Assembly (NCBI GenBank): GCA_015055945.1
Contig: SVHH01000001.1
Location: 62,001 to 126,000 of the forward strand
Direction: 5' to 3'
From: Clostridiales bacterium
GTDB taxonomy: Bacteria > Bacillota > Clostridia > Christensenellales > Borkfalkiaceae
Length of the DNA: 64,000 nt
A program made the position numbers and the translations under genes. Of the stretch, positions 9,559 through 19,074 are shown piece after piece (position 1 is the stretch's first letter; every line of letters begins with the position of its first letter). Under the pieces are notes generated by a model. The model searched no databases. It worked only from the letters and a program-made list of their open reading frames with translations, and was not told the origin of the DNA.

Positions 9559-9572
9559 CGAACATTTGTTCG
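9559..9572 (-). promoter_or_regulatory. LexA (Gram-positive SOS) box
   Basis: Reverse strand CGAACAAATGTTCG, matching CGAACRNRYGTTCG. Confidence 0.7.
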
Positions 9573-9810
9573 TATTTTGTAATTAAATAATAATGGCTTA
9601 ATATGACACATATTGACATATTAAACAAGAATTTTTGCTAAAAAACAAAAAATAAATAAAATTTTTTGCAAAAATAACGAACATTTTTGTCGATAAATAT
9701 AGAGAGATAAAACATTATGACTTAAATTGTCGAAAAGAAAAAATTTACGCGATTTTTTTGTTTTTTAATAACCTTTTTGACTAAAAAAATAAAATTATAA
9801 ACAATTTTGT

Positions 9811-9845
9811 AAAAGAAAGCGTTAAAATATAGCGCTTTTTCTTTT
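9811..9845. terminator. Terminator-like hairpin in intergenic region
   Basis: aaaagaaagcgttaaaatatagcgctttttctttt. Confidence 0.45.
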
Positions 9846-9929
9846 ATCGCGTACGCTAGAGTAAATTTTATATAAGAAAAGTATTTAAATGTATTGTAAA
9901 TTTGTGTTTTATGTGTTAAAATATATGTT

Positions 9930-12452
9930 ATGAAAAAGTTGAGTTTTATTAACGGTAAAAAATTTATAATATCCTTGCTCGTTATTGCCCTGACCTTGTC
10001 TGCGGCAAGTTTTGGGCTTTTTAATTTTATTAAACCCGCAAGCGCGGCGGCAACGACTATACATATTCCAAAAAGTAATTTAGAATATAAAGCGCTCACT
10101 TCCCCTACCGACGCAGTTCACGATAAAAATTATACGGCAATCGTTCACGACGCTTCTCTTCTAGTTTACTTAAACGGAGAATATAAATCGCCCGTTACTA
10201 ACTTTACTTCTATTAAGCAAGTTAAAAAACTCGACAATTCAACGGTAATCGTTTCTGATAACGGCAGTTTATATGAAATCCCCGTGCATAATCTTTCAAT
10301 AAAGAGCGCGATGACCGATACAAATAACAACGTTATCGGCGGTAACTATTTTGACCTTAGTTCAAAATACCTTGTAACCGCATACGGTACAGACGGTGCA
10401 ATTTATTCTAAATCAGGCAGCCGCTATACTTACCTTTCAAAACTCTCTCTTGACGGCGATAAGCCTATTGCTACAAACGAAAACGGTAAAATCTTCTTTG
10501 TAAACGACGGTATTTATATGGTTGATGCAACCGCGCCGCAAGATTCGGCGGTTAAAATTTCCGACCACGTACCAAACAAGATGATAGCCGATAATCAAAA
10601 CGTTTACTATCTAATAAACGGCAGTAATAATGTTTATAAATTAGAGATTGCAAACGGTCATATGCACGAACTCATTGCCAGTGCGCCCGATTACGACTTG
10701 GGTAACCTTATTACCCCCAGCGGTATTTCTTTCAACAGCGGAAACTTAATCGTAACCGACAGCACGCAAAACTCTGTTCAAGAATTTGCTGTTACGGATA
10801 ACGAATTATCTTTTACTGGTTTTGCAATTGCTACAAATAAAACCGCTTATAACAGAATTTCATCTAACGCTACCGACGTTGAAAAACAAGGCGACACGGT
10901 TGCTGTTTTAGATAATTATAAAATTACCGTTATTAAAAACGCAAAGCAGAACAATTATTTACAAAGTAATTATGCTAACTTCATAATGGGTAAGGACGTT
11001 GAAAAGAATATTCAATATTTTGCGCTTGGCGCGTCCAAAATTCTTTACTCAACCACGGCTACTAAGATTAAAATGCTTACCATTGAAAGCGCAACTGAAA
11101 TCTTGGTGAATTTACCAGTTTCTAGCGTTCTGGTTGACGATATATTCTACCAAAGCGGAACTTTCTATCTCTTAGTTCACACAAGCACTTCTTCTATCGT
11201 TTATGCTATTGACGAAAAGGACAGTAGTATGGCTTTGAAAGAACTTATTAATCAGTCTAACTCAAGCCATTTCAGCGCAATTGCCGTTGACGTAATGGAT
11301 AATATTTACTTAGCCGACCAAAACGGCGTTAAAAAATATTCGCTAGACGATGAAGGTAAATACGCGTTAGATTTCGGTCTTGCGGTAACGGGCGTTGAAA
11401 AAATGCAAACCGACCTTGGCGGCAAGGTGTTTATGTTGACCAACGGTGCTGTTAGAGTGTTCGACGGTTCTTCAACCATAAAAACCGCAACCCCCGATGC
11501 CTATATCGATGGAGACGTTTTAAGTTCATTTGCGCTAAACTACGAAAAGAGCGAAGTTGCCCTTTTATATAAAGGTAAGGAATATTTGTGCACTAACGCA
11601 GATATTACCAACGACGCGATTGATAAAGCAACCGTTTCTGATAGCGTTTATATAACGACTGGAGATAATGCCGATATAGACCGTTTAACGCTTGTTAAAA
11701 TTAGAGACGGTGCTAACGTATACTCAGTCAACAAAATTGCACAAAAACTCGAATACAAAGGTTTGACAAAAATAGAAAGTGAATACGTTTACGTTTGTGA
11801 TGTGCGCTTTAGCAACACGCTGACTATGTGCGCTGTTTATGGAAACAACGGTTTGGCACTTGTAAATAAAGCGGACATGCAAAACTATAATGCGGAAGAA
11901 CTTTCTGCGCCTAAAGAAGTTGTTGTTTCAACCGACGTGAACGCTTATTTTATGCCGCTTGTAACTAAGGACGGCGAATTTAGTTTAAGCGGTGAAAACG
12001 CAAGACTTGCTAAAAACACTATCCTTTACCCCACTGCAAGAATAAGCGTTTTAGGTAGAGAATTCTATTACGCAACCGTAACTATTGACGGCAAAGCCTG
12101 CACTTGTTTCGTACCGATAGACTTCACGGCACTAAGCCTTGCTGAAGAAGAACAGCCCGAAAATCACGTTATAGAAAAAGTTAGTGAAGTTACGCTTTAT
12201 GAAGACGCTGCACTCACCACTGCAATAAAAACCATTGCAAACGGCAGCAAAGTAAAAGTTCTCTCTAAAGATAACGGCGTTGCGTTTATTAAAGTAGAAA
12301 TAGACGGTCAAGTTTATTATGGTTATATAAGTGAAAGCGCAATCAATAACGAGCCGCAAATTATGGTTAGAAATATGCTTTTAATCATAGGTGCAACCGC
12401 AGTTGTTGCGGGTACTTTGACCTACTTTATAACAAAAAAGAAAAAGCGTTAA
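9930..12452 (+). CDS. Large exported membrane-anchored protein, beta-propeller-like repeats plus C-terminal SH3-like domain and TM
   Basis: 840 aa; signal peptide, repeated IYLADQNGVKKYSLD-type units, VTLYEDAALTTAIKTIANGSKVKVL...YYGYISESAI, TM, KKKKR. Confidence 0.7.
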   Translation: MKKLSFINGKKFIISLLVIALTLSAASFGLFNFIKPASAAATTIHIPKSNLEYKALTSPTDAVHDKNYTAIVHDASLLVYLNGEYKSPVTNFTSIKQVKKLDNSTVIVSDNGSLYEIPVHNLSIKSAMTDTNNNVIGGNYFDLSSKYLVTAYGTDGAIYSKSGSRYTYLSKLSLDGDKPIATNENGKIFFVNDGIYMVDATAPQDSAVKISDHVPNKMIADNQNVYYLINGSNNVYKLEIANGHMHELIASAPDYDLGNLITPSGISFNSGNLIVTDSTQNSVQEFAVTDNELSFTGFAIATNKTAYNRISSNATDVEKQGDTVAVLDNYKITVIKNAKQNNYLQSNYANFIMGKDVEKNIQYFALGASKILYSTTATKIKMLTIESATEILVNLPVSSVLVDDIFYQSGTFYLLVHTSTSSIVYAIDEKDSSMALKELINQSNSSHFSAIAVDVMDNIYLADQNGVKKYSLDDEGKYALDFGLAVTGVEKMQTDLGGKVFMLTNGAVRVFDGSSTIKTATPDAYIDGDVLSSFALNYEKSEVALLYKGKEYLCTNADITNDAIDKATVSDSVYITTGDNADIDRLTLVKIRDGANVYSVNKIAQKLEYKGLTKIESEYVYVCDVRFSNTLTMCAVYGNNGLALVNKADMQNYNAEELSAPKEVVVSTDVNAYFMPLVTKDGEFSLSGENARLAKNTILYPTARISVLGREFYYATVTIDGKACTCFVPIDFTALSLAEEEQPENHVIEKVSEVTLYEDAALTTAIKTIANGSKVKVLSKDNGVAFIKVEIDGQVYYGYISESAINNEPQIMVRNMLLIIGATAVVAGTLTYFITKKKKR

Positions 12453-12465
12453 AATAATAAAAATC

Positions 12466-12500
12466 AAAAAGCCACCCTGTTATTTAGGATGGCTTTTATT
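12466..12500. terminator. Bidirectional terminator
   Basis: aaaaagccaccctgttatttaggatggctttta. Confidence 0.8.
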
Positions 12501-12514
12501 ATTTTAAATTTTGT

Positions 12515-13219
12515 TTAATCACTGTAAACTGTGGTGTATTCTTCCCTATCGGGTATAATTTTAAGAAGTTCAAATTCTTCATCGGGATCAAAATTGTCAG
12601 CATTTTCGTAAGCGGCAAGTTTTGAAATTGAAACTTCGTATGCTGTCATAGTTTTTATCTCGTCGTCAGTAATACGCTTTTGGTACTCACGGCTTTGAAT
12701 TCTTCCGCTTATTGCAATCTTTTCGCCAACAGCAAGATTTTTAGCAAAACGCGCGTTTCTGCCCCACGCTATACACGGAATATAATCGGATTTATTATAA
12801 GAACGGTTTACCGCAATCAAAACGTCGGCAATTTCACGATTAAAAGGAGTTGTGCGATATATAGGCGGCTTACAAATATAACCTGTTAAAACTATACTGT
12901 TTGGGTTTCTAACAGGCATATCTTCAAGTAATTCTCTAACGAAAACTGTAAGCATCAGTTTACTTTTTCCATCGACCAACTTGTTATAACTTCTAAACTG
13001 ACCTAGTGCGTTAATGGTAACACCAACGCGCAAAGCCCCGTCAGAAATTAGTCGTTCAGACACAGTAACCGGCAAAATATCGCCTTGACCCGAAAGCCTT
13101 TTAACGAGCACACTCATCTCATAAAAACCTTCACCGTAAACTTCGTGTGAAAATTCGGCTTCGGTAACGATTTGACCGCTGATAAAAACTCTGTTGTTTT
13201 TTTCTTGCATAATGTTCAT
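12515..13219 (-). CDS. Single-stranded-DNA-binding-like protein with two OB-fold-like segments
   Basis: 234 aa; VFISGQIV...FYEMSVLVKRLSG and IVLTGYICKPPIYRTTPFNREIADVLIAVNRSYNKSDYIPCIAWGRNARFA. Confidence 0.75.
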   Translation of the reverse strand: MNIMQEKNNRVFISGQIVTEAEFSHEVYGEGFYEMSVLVKRLSGQGDILPVTVSERLISDGALRVGVTINALGQFRSYNKLVDGKSKLMLTVFVRELLEDMPVRNPNSIVLTGYICKPPIYRTTPFNREIADVLIAVNRSYNKSDYIPCIAWGRNARFAKNLAVGEKIAISGRIQSREYQKRITDDEIKTMTAYEVSISKLAAYENADNFDPDEEFELLKIIPDREEYTTVYSD

Positions 13220-13244
13220 ATATAAATTTCCTCCAAAGAATTTC

Positions 13245-14006
13245 TTACGAATTTTTTACTTGCGTGCCGTCCGACCTTATTTGATAATTATCTTTATAAA
13301 TAAGTTCAGTTATCGGCACGAAGTTATATCCTTCATTTAATAAGTAATCGATGATTTTAGGAAGTGCTTGTGCCGTGTGCTTGCCTTGATTATGAAAGAG
13401 CACTATCGAACCGCTCCTTACCCTTTCGGTTACCCTTTTATAAATTTCGTTTGCAGATAAATCTTTCCAGTCTAAACTGTCCACGTCCCACTGAATAGTA
13501 AAAAGATTAAGCGAAGTTGCAGTCTTTAATAAAAGGTCGTTATACTCGCCAAACGGTGCGCGAAAAACCTGTACTTTTTTACCAGTAATATCTTCAATAG
13601 CCTTTGTAGAAGTTATAAGTTCACTTTCCATTTTTTCTTTTGAGAGTTTGCTCATGTGCGGATGAGTTGCCGAGTGAGTGCCTATCTCGTGCCCCGCATC
13701 AGCAATTTTTTTGATATAATCGGGGTGTTTTCTAGTCCAAAATTCTACGCAAAAAAACGTACAATTTATACCTTTTTCTTGCATAATTTCAAGAAGATTA
13801 TCGGTATAATCCACACCCCAAGCACAGTCAAAAGATATAGATATTTTTTTATCATCCCTATCAACTCTATAAATAGGCAGTTCTTTAGTCTTGGCGTTAA
13901 CTTCCATAACTCCACCACTAAAAATAATTATAAATATAATTACACCCGCCAAAATAGTGCAAGTAGTGGTCAAAAATATTCGCTTTTTTATTGATGTAAT
14001 AAGCAT
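13245..14006 (-). CDS. Polysaccharide deacetylase family protein (PdaB-like)
   Basis: ISISFDCAWGVDYT, GTHSATHPHMSKLS, FRAPFGEYN, IVLFHNQGKHT. Confidence 0.88.
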   Translation of the reverse strand: MLITSIKKRIFLTTTCTILAGVIIFIIIFSGGVMEVNAKTKELPIYRVDRDDKKISISFDCAWGVDYTDNLLEIMQEKGINCTFFCVEFWTRKHPDYIKKIADAGHEIGTHSATHPHMSKLSKEKMESELITSTKAIEDITGKKVQVFRAPFGEYNDLLLKTATSLNLFTIQWDVDSLDWKDLSANEIYKRVTERVRSGSIVLFHNQGKHTAQALPKIIDYLLNEGYNFVPITELIYKDNYQIRSDGTQVKNS

Positions 14007-14113
14007 TATAAAATACCGCCTAAAAAGAATTTTGTCTTAATTTGTCAAAATAGATATTTTTTTTGCTAATAATAAAAATATGCTCGCCCCAAATTAATTA
14101 TGACGAGCATAAA

Positions 14114-14150
14114 AAAATCCCTTGGCAGTTTTGCCAAGGGATTTTAAATA
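14114..14150. terminator. Intrinsic terminator
   Basis: aaaaaatcccttggcagttttgccaagggatttt. Confidence 0.85.
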
Positions 14151-14170
14151 TACATATTTAATTAAATTTT

Positions 14171-15307
14171 TTAAGACACGATTGCACTATTATTACCTTT
14201 CCAGTTAGAGTGCCAATAATTGGGCGTTTTATCGTGTTTTAGAACTATATTTTGAAGTTTTTCGCATCCGTCAAATACGTTTGCGCCCATCCTTATAACA
14301 CTTTTTGCAATAGTAACGTCGGTTAGGTTTTCACAGTTACTGAACGCACCTTTACCTATTGAAGTAATATTGTTAGAAATACTAACTTCAGTAAAATTTC
14401 TACACATAAATGCATAAGGTCCAATGGAAGTTGCACTATTATCAAGGTCGAAAACTTCACAACCAGCGATAATGCTGTTGTTCTGGTTATCGATTAAACA
14501 GCCCTTTTCTACGCGGAAATATCCGTTCCCCACGTGTGAAGTAATTTGTTCAACGCTTTCAAGCATTGAAATCGCTTTGGGGTTTACTATCGAACAATTA
14601 TAATCAATTAAAACTTGTGTTTGACTTAACGAAACAGGTTTTGCAAGGTATATATAAGGGTTTACAATTGAACCAAGATAATAAAAACCGTTGTTTTCAC
14701 TATACTTTAAGTCTTTACATTCATCAATAGATTGTTGATTAATCATTTTACAACGAACGTGAATGTCAATCGTATCAATTAAATACGAATCAACTGAAGC
14801 CATATAAAAATAAGGATTAACTTCGTTCCCTAAATATTTAGCGTTGCCGTACGAATTAAATTTCAAACTGATGCAGTTTAGAAAAGCACTTTCGTCAATT
14901 TCAATAAGCGTTGACGGAATACGCGCTTTTACAATATTTACACAGTTATAAAATGCGCTCTCACCAATAGTTTTAACGCCGTCTGCAATGTTTAATACTT
15001 TAATATGCTTTTCATCTTTAAATGCGTTTTCAGCAATATCGGTTACTGGAAGATTTTTATGTGTTGCTGGGATAAAGAGTTCTTCTAAATTAGTCGCAAA
15101 GTCTTTTCCGCGCACAACGTACCCAGTACCAGACTCATTTAAAGTATACACTAAGCCTTCGGTATAATAATTACACCCACAAAGTGTGCAAACGTAATCT
15201 TTATAAACGTGTGTACAGTCTTTTTTGCAAGCACTCGCAGTAAAAATCGAAAACACTAAAAGTAGATTCAGAAATAATGCTAAAATTTTAACAAAGTTTT
15301 TTTTCAT
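14171..15307 (-). CDS. BspA-like leucine-rich-repeat lipoprotein
   Basis: Lipobox FTASAC; LRR_5-type repeats (AFKDEKHIKVLNIADGVKTIGESAFYNCVNIVKARIPSTLIEIDESAF). Confidence 0.8.
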   Translation of the reverse strand: MKKNFVKILALFLNLLLVFSIFTASACKKDCTHVYKDYVCTLCGCNYYTEGLVYTLNESGTGYVVRGKDFATNLEELFIPATHKNLPVTDIAENAFKDEKHIKVLNIADGVKTIGESAFYNCVNIVKARIPSTLIEIDESAFLNCISLKFNSYGNAKYLGNEVNPYFYMASVDSYLIDTIDIHVRCKMINQQSIDECKDLKYSENNGFYYLGSIVNPYIYLAKPVSLSQTQVLIDYNCSIVNPKAISMLESVEQITSHVGNGYFRVEKGCLIDNQNNSIIAGCEVFDLDNSATSIGPYAFMCRNFTEVSISNNITSIGKGAFSNCENLTDVTIAKSVIRMGANVFDGCEKLQNIVLKHDKTPNYWHSNWKGNNSAIVS

Positions 15308-15416
15308 ATATCGTTACCCTTATAATTTATCTATTATATAATATCACTTTGCACATAAAAAATCAAGTGTATTTAAAAACAGTTTACAATCCCTATTATG
15401 TGTAAATTTTCCCAAC

Positions 15417-15450
15417 AAAAAAAGTCGGTTATAAAACCGACTTTTTTATG
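15417..15450. terminator. Intrinsic terminator
   Basis: aaaaaaagtcggttataaaaccgacttttttat. Confidence 0.85.
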
Positions 15451-15473
15451 TTTTTATATGTTAAGGAAAAACT

Positions 15474-15671
15474 TTAACCCATTAAAACTTCGCTGATTAC
15501 GTCCAATACTTTTTGATAACAGCCACCGCAACCCGTGGTGCAGTGGGTAACGTTTTGAACGTCTTTGAAAACCTTTTCAACGTCTTCAAGTTTAGTGTGG
15601 GTTTCTAATGCTGTTGCTATATCGTGATAAGTAACTTTTGCACAGTTGCAAACGGTGTAATTTTCTTTCAT
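15474..15671 (-). CDS. BFD-like [2Fe-2S]-binding protein
   Basis: 65 aa; CNCAKVT...THCTTGCGGCYQKV. Confidence 0.8.
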   Translation of the reverse strand: MKENYTVCNCAKVTYHDIATALETHTKLEDVEKVFKDVQNVTHCTTGCGGCYQKVLDVISEVLMG

Positions 15672-15682
15672 TTCTTCACCTA

Positions 15683-15817
15683 TTAATCTTCTTTTTCAAA
15701 TTCGTCTTTACCTACTCCGCATAAGGGGCAAGCATAGTCTTCAGGGAGAGCGTCAAACTTAACGCCTTCTGCTTCTTCATCATAAACGTAACCGCAAATT
15801 TTACAAACGTATTTCAT
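15683..15817 (-). CDS. Rubredoxin (not in supplied ORF track)
   Basis: [44 protein letters not shown]; two CxxCG knuckles. Confidence 0.93.
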   Translation of the reverse strand: MKYVCKICGYVYDEEAEGVKFDALPEDYACPLCGVGKDEFEKED

Positions 15818-15831
15818 TTTTACTCTCCGAA

Positions 15832-16374
15832 TTACTTAAAATATCTCTTTAATAAGCCTTCGAATGCTTTGCCGTGGCGTGCTTCGTCTCTTGCCATTTC
15901 GTGAACGGTGTCGTGAATAGCATCAAGATTGAGTTCTTTTGCCTTTTTAGCAAGGATAAACTTACCTTCGGTTGCGCCGTTTTCAGCGTCAATACGCATT
16001 TCTAAGTTCTTTTTAGTAGAATCGGTTACAACTTCGCCTAAAAGTTCAGCGAATTTTGCTGCGTGTTCTGCTTCTTCATAAGCAGCCTTTTCCCAGTAAA
16101 GACCGATTTCGGGATAACCTTCACGGTGAGCAACTCTTGCCATAGCAAGGTACATACCAACTTCGGTGCATTCGCCTTGGAAGTTCATGCGAAGTCCTTC
16201 AATGATTTCGGGGTCAACGCCTTGTGCAACGCCTACAACGTGTTCAGCAGCCCAAGCGCGCTCTGCTGCTTGTTCTTTAAACTTAGTAGCAGGCGCCATG
16301 CAAGTGGGGCATCTTTCGGGAGCAGCATCTCCTTCGTGTACGTAACCGCAAATCGTGCAAACAAATTTTTTCAT
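15832..16374 (-). CDS. Reverse rubrerythrin (N-terminal rubredoxin-like knuckle, C-terminal diiron domain)
   Basis: [28 protein letters not shown] then ferritin-like EXXH motifs ([18 protein letters not shown]). Confidence 0.9.
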   Translation of the reverse strand: MKKFVCTICGYVHEGDAAPERCPTCMAPATKFKEQAAERAWAAEHVVGVAQGVDPEIIEGLRMNFQGECTEVGMYLAMARVAHREGYPEIGLYWEKAAYEEAEHAAKFAELLGEVVTDSTKKNLEMRIDAENGATEGKFILAKKAKELNLDAIHDTVHEMARDEARHGKAFEGLLKRYFK

Positions 16375-16484
16375 AACAAATCTCCTTTTTGGCTTTTATT
16401 GCCTTATAATTTCTAATTTAATTTTTGCCCTTTCGGGCTAATTCAACTTTTTATTAAAGTGTGTAGAAGCAAGTTATACGCACT

Positions 16485-16847
16485 TTATATGCATTTAGTG
16501 CATTTTCCGTAGTAGATACACTTCTCACCCGTTACTTTTAAGCCTATCTCTTTAATTTCTTTGGGTGTTTCCGCGGGCTTGAATAAATCGATTATCGCGC
16601 CACAGTCGCTACAAATAAAGTGTGAGTGTCGAGAAGTATCTCCATCATAGTGAAGGCGCTTATCTTCAGTCTCCAAAGTAATAATATCGCCTTCATCCGC
16701 AAGAAGTTTAAGGTTTCTATAAACCGTGCCTAAACTGATGTTGGGCTCAATCTCTCTTGCGCTGTTATAAATCATATCGGCTGTGGGATGATCACATCTG
16801 CTCTTTATAATGTCGTATATAATCTCTCTTTGCCTTGAGTAACGCAT
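16485..16847 (-). CDS. perR: Fur-family peroxide regulator PerR
   Basis: SLGTVYRNLKLLADEGDI; HSHFICSDCGAI; C-terminal CxxC; start set at MRYSRQ (ORF opens at 16868). Confidence 0.88.
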   Translation of the reverse strand: MRYSRQREIIYDIIKSRCDHPTADMIYNSAREIEPNISLGTVYRNLKLLADEGDIITLETEDKRLHYDGDTSRHSHFICSDCGAIIDLFKPAETPKEIKEIGLKVTGEKCIYYGKCTKCI

Positions 16848-16878
16848 AAACCTAAAACCTCCTTTCAAAATTATTATC

Positions 16879-16891
16879 AGTAATGATTACT
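16879..16891. promoter_or_regulatory. PerR/Fur-like palindrome upstream of perR
   Basis: AGTAATGATTACT perfect palindrome in an AT-rich promoter region. Confidence 0.45.
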
Positions 16892-17033
16892 ATTATTAGT
16901 ATAATCGATAAGTGTTAATTTGTCAAGGGTTTTTTAAAAGTTTTTTTAATTTTTTTTAAGTTTTTTTAGCAATATAAAAACGACAGCAAAAAACTGTCAT
17001 TTTGTATCTATATATATTGTATATAATGTTTAT

Positions 17034-18932
17034 TTAGTCCAAATTTTCAAGTTCGTCTAACCAAAGTTTGCTTACAGCGTCACTGGGCATACGCCAACTT
17101 CCGCGCGGAGAAAGTGAAATTTCGGTTACCTTTACGCCGTCAGGTAGACATGAGCGCTTAAACTGTTGCATAAAAAATCTTCTAACGAAAGTTTTAAGCC
17201 ACTTTAATATTGTTTGTTTATCGAATTCGCCGTCGAAAGTGTTTACCGCTGCGTAATAAGTTTTAGCAGGCGTAAATCCCCTTTTCACAATATTATATAA
17301 GAAGAAGTCGTGCAAAGTGTACGGTCCAACGATGTCTTCAGTTACTTGACCAATGGTGTTGTCTTTTGACGGTATGAGTTCTGGGCTTACGGGCGTATCT
17401 AAAATGTCTTTTAATACCGCTTTAAACTTGCCCTTACCGTTGTTTGCCGTAAAGTCTACTAAGTGGCGAACGAGAGTTTTTGGAATAGATCCGTTTACTG
17501 CATACATGCTCATATGGTCGCCGTTATAAGTTGCCCAACCGAGCGCGAGTTCGGATAGGTCGCCAGTGCCGACTACGATACCGTTACAAGAGTTTGCATA
17601 GTCCATCAAAACCTGTGTGCGCTCTCTCGCTTGTGAGTTTTCATAAGCAGCATCGTGCAAGTCTTCGGGGTGAGAAATGTCTTTTAAGTGGCGTTTAACC
17701 GCCTTCGTAATCTCTATCTTTTTTAAGGTTGCGCCGAATGCTTTTGACAAGGTTACGCTGTTATCAAAAGTTCTTGAACTAGTGCCAAAACACGGCATAG
17801 TTATTGCTACTATATCCTTACTTGACTTGCCTAAAAGTTTCATAGTTTTAGACGCTATGATAAGCGCAAGCGTTGAGTCTAACCCACCCGATATACCTAT
17901 AACCACTTTATCAGCGCGAATATGTTCGATACGCTTTTTTAAGCCTTGTGCCGCAATCTCTATTAAAAATTCTTCTTCACCCTGCTTTATAAATGGGAAT
18001 TTTTCATAAACGCGGGTAAATTTATCTGATAACTCAATTGAAAAACCTACGAAATACGGCTCGGTTTTTATTTTAGATAAATCTTGGTTAAAAATCTTTG
18101 CGCGTTCAAATTCTATGCTTGATAAATCGATTTCCGCCGTGCATAATTTGTTTTCAAAAGGCTTTCTTTGCGCTAAAACGTCGCCGTTTTCACAAATTAC
18201 GCCTTGACCTGAAAACACCATGTCAGTAGTAGATTCGCCGTAGCCCGCATTTGCAAACACGTAAGCGCATACGGCTTTTTTAGATTGCGCTTTTATTGCT
18301 TCTACTCTTTGCTCTGCCGCACCAGAAAATTCCGCAAGCGCTGATAAATTAACCACGATATTTGCGCCGTTTACCGCGTGCGTAACCGTGGGTGCTGATA
18401 AAGAAGTTAAATAATCGCCAAACTCAACTGCAATCTTAACCTTTTGATCGACAAAAATAATGCTTTTGCCAAAAGGAATAATATCTTCTTCACTTTCAAT
18501 GCGGTCAAGACTAACAAAACAAACGCCAGAGTTTTCGGTCGCAAAATATCTTTTTTGATTAACCGCGTCGTTATCAGGCATATAAGTTTTAGGGACTAAC
18601 CCCAAAATAGTGCCGTCCGCTATCCCAGCGCAAACGTTATAAATAAGTCCGTCGTTTTTAAAAGGCAAACCAACGAAAATTATAATATTTTTGCCTTGAG
18701 TTGCCGCAGCAATTTCTTTTAGACCAGCCTTTGCACTATCGAGCAACGTGTCTGAATAAAACAAGTCCCCCACGGTTGAACCCGTGATGGAAAGTTCTGC
18801 AAAAACTAGTACTTGTACGCCTTGTTTTTCCGCTTCGCATACAGTGTCAATAATTTGTTTAGTGTTAAAATTTACGTCGGCAACCTTAATTTCTGGTGAA
18901 AATGCGCCTACTTTAACAAAGCCAAAATTCAT
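17034..18932 (-). CDS. nadE: Glutamine-dependent NAD+ synthetase
   Basis: N-terminal nitrilase domain plus C-terminal SGGLDSTLALII and VGTGDLSELALGWATYNGDHMSMYAVNGSIPKTLV. Confidence 0.95.
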   Translation of the reverse strand: MNFGFVKVGAFSPEIKVADVNFNTKQIIDTVCEAEKQGVQVLVFAELSITGSTVGDLFYSDTLLDSAKAGLKEIAAATQGKNIIIFVGLPFKNDGLIYNVCAGIADGTILGLVPKTYMPDNDAVNQKRYFATENSGVCFVSLDRIESEEDIIPFGKSIIFVDQKVKIAVEFGDYLTSLSAPTVTHAVNGANIVVNLSALAEFSGAAEQRVEAIKAQSKKAVCAYVFANAGYGESTTDMVFSGQGVICENGDVLAQRKPFENKLCTAEIDLSSIEFERAKIFNQDLSKIKTEPYFVGFSIELSDKFTRVYEKFPFIKQGEEEFLIEIAAQGLKKRIEHIRADKVVIGISGGLDSTLALIIASKTMKLLGKSSKDIVAITMPCFGTSSRTFDNSVTLSKAFGATLKKIEITKAVKRHLKDISHPEDLHDAAYENSQARERTQVLMDYANSCNGIVVGTGDLSELALGWATYNGDHMSMYAVNGSIPKTLVRHLVDFTANNGKGKFKAVLKDILDTPVSPELIPSKDNTIGQVTEDIVGPYTLHDFFLYNIVKRGFTPAKTYYAAVNTFDGEFDKQTILKWLKTFVRRFFMQQFKRSCLPDGVKVTEISLSPRGSWRMPSDAVSKLWLDELENLD

Positions 18933-19017
18933 AATTTTCTCCTTTTTTGTAAAAACAGCCTTTTAACAGTTTTTATTTTATCACTATTTTGCGCATTTTG
19001 CAATAATTTTACAAAAC

Positions 19018-19062
19018 AAAAAACGGCAATTTTTACATTTTTTGCAAAAATTGCCGTTTTTA
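19018..19062. terminator. Intrinsic terminator
   Basis: aaaacggcaatttttacattttttgcaaaaattgccgttttta. Confidence 0.75.
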
Positions 19063-19074
19063 TATTCTTGATTA

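Noticed and set aside
9722-10099. 125-aa reverse ORF
   Set aside because: Antisense to the start of the 840-aa gene and to AT-rich intergenic DNA; low-complexity composition, no SD.
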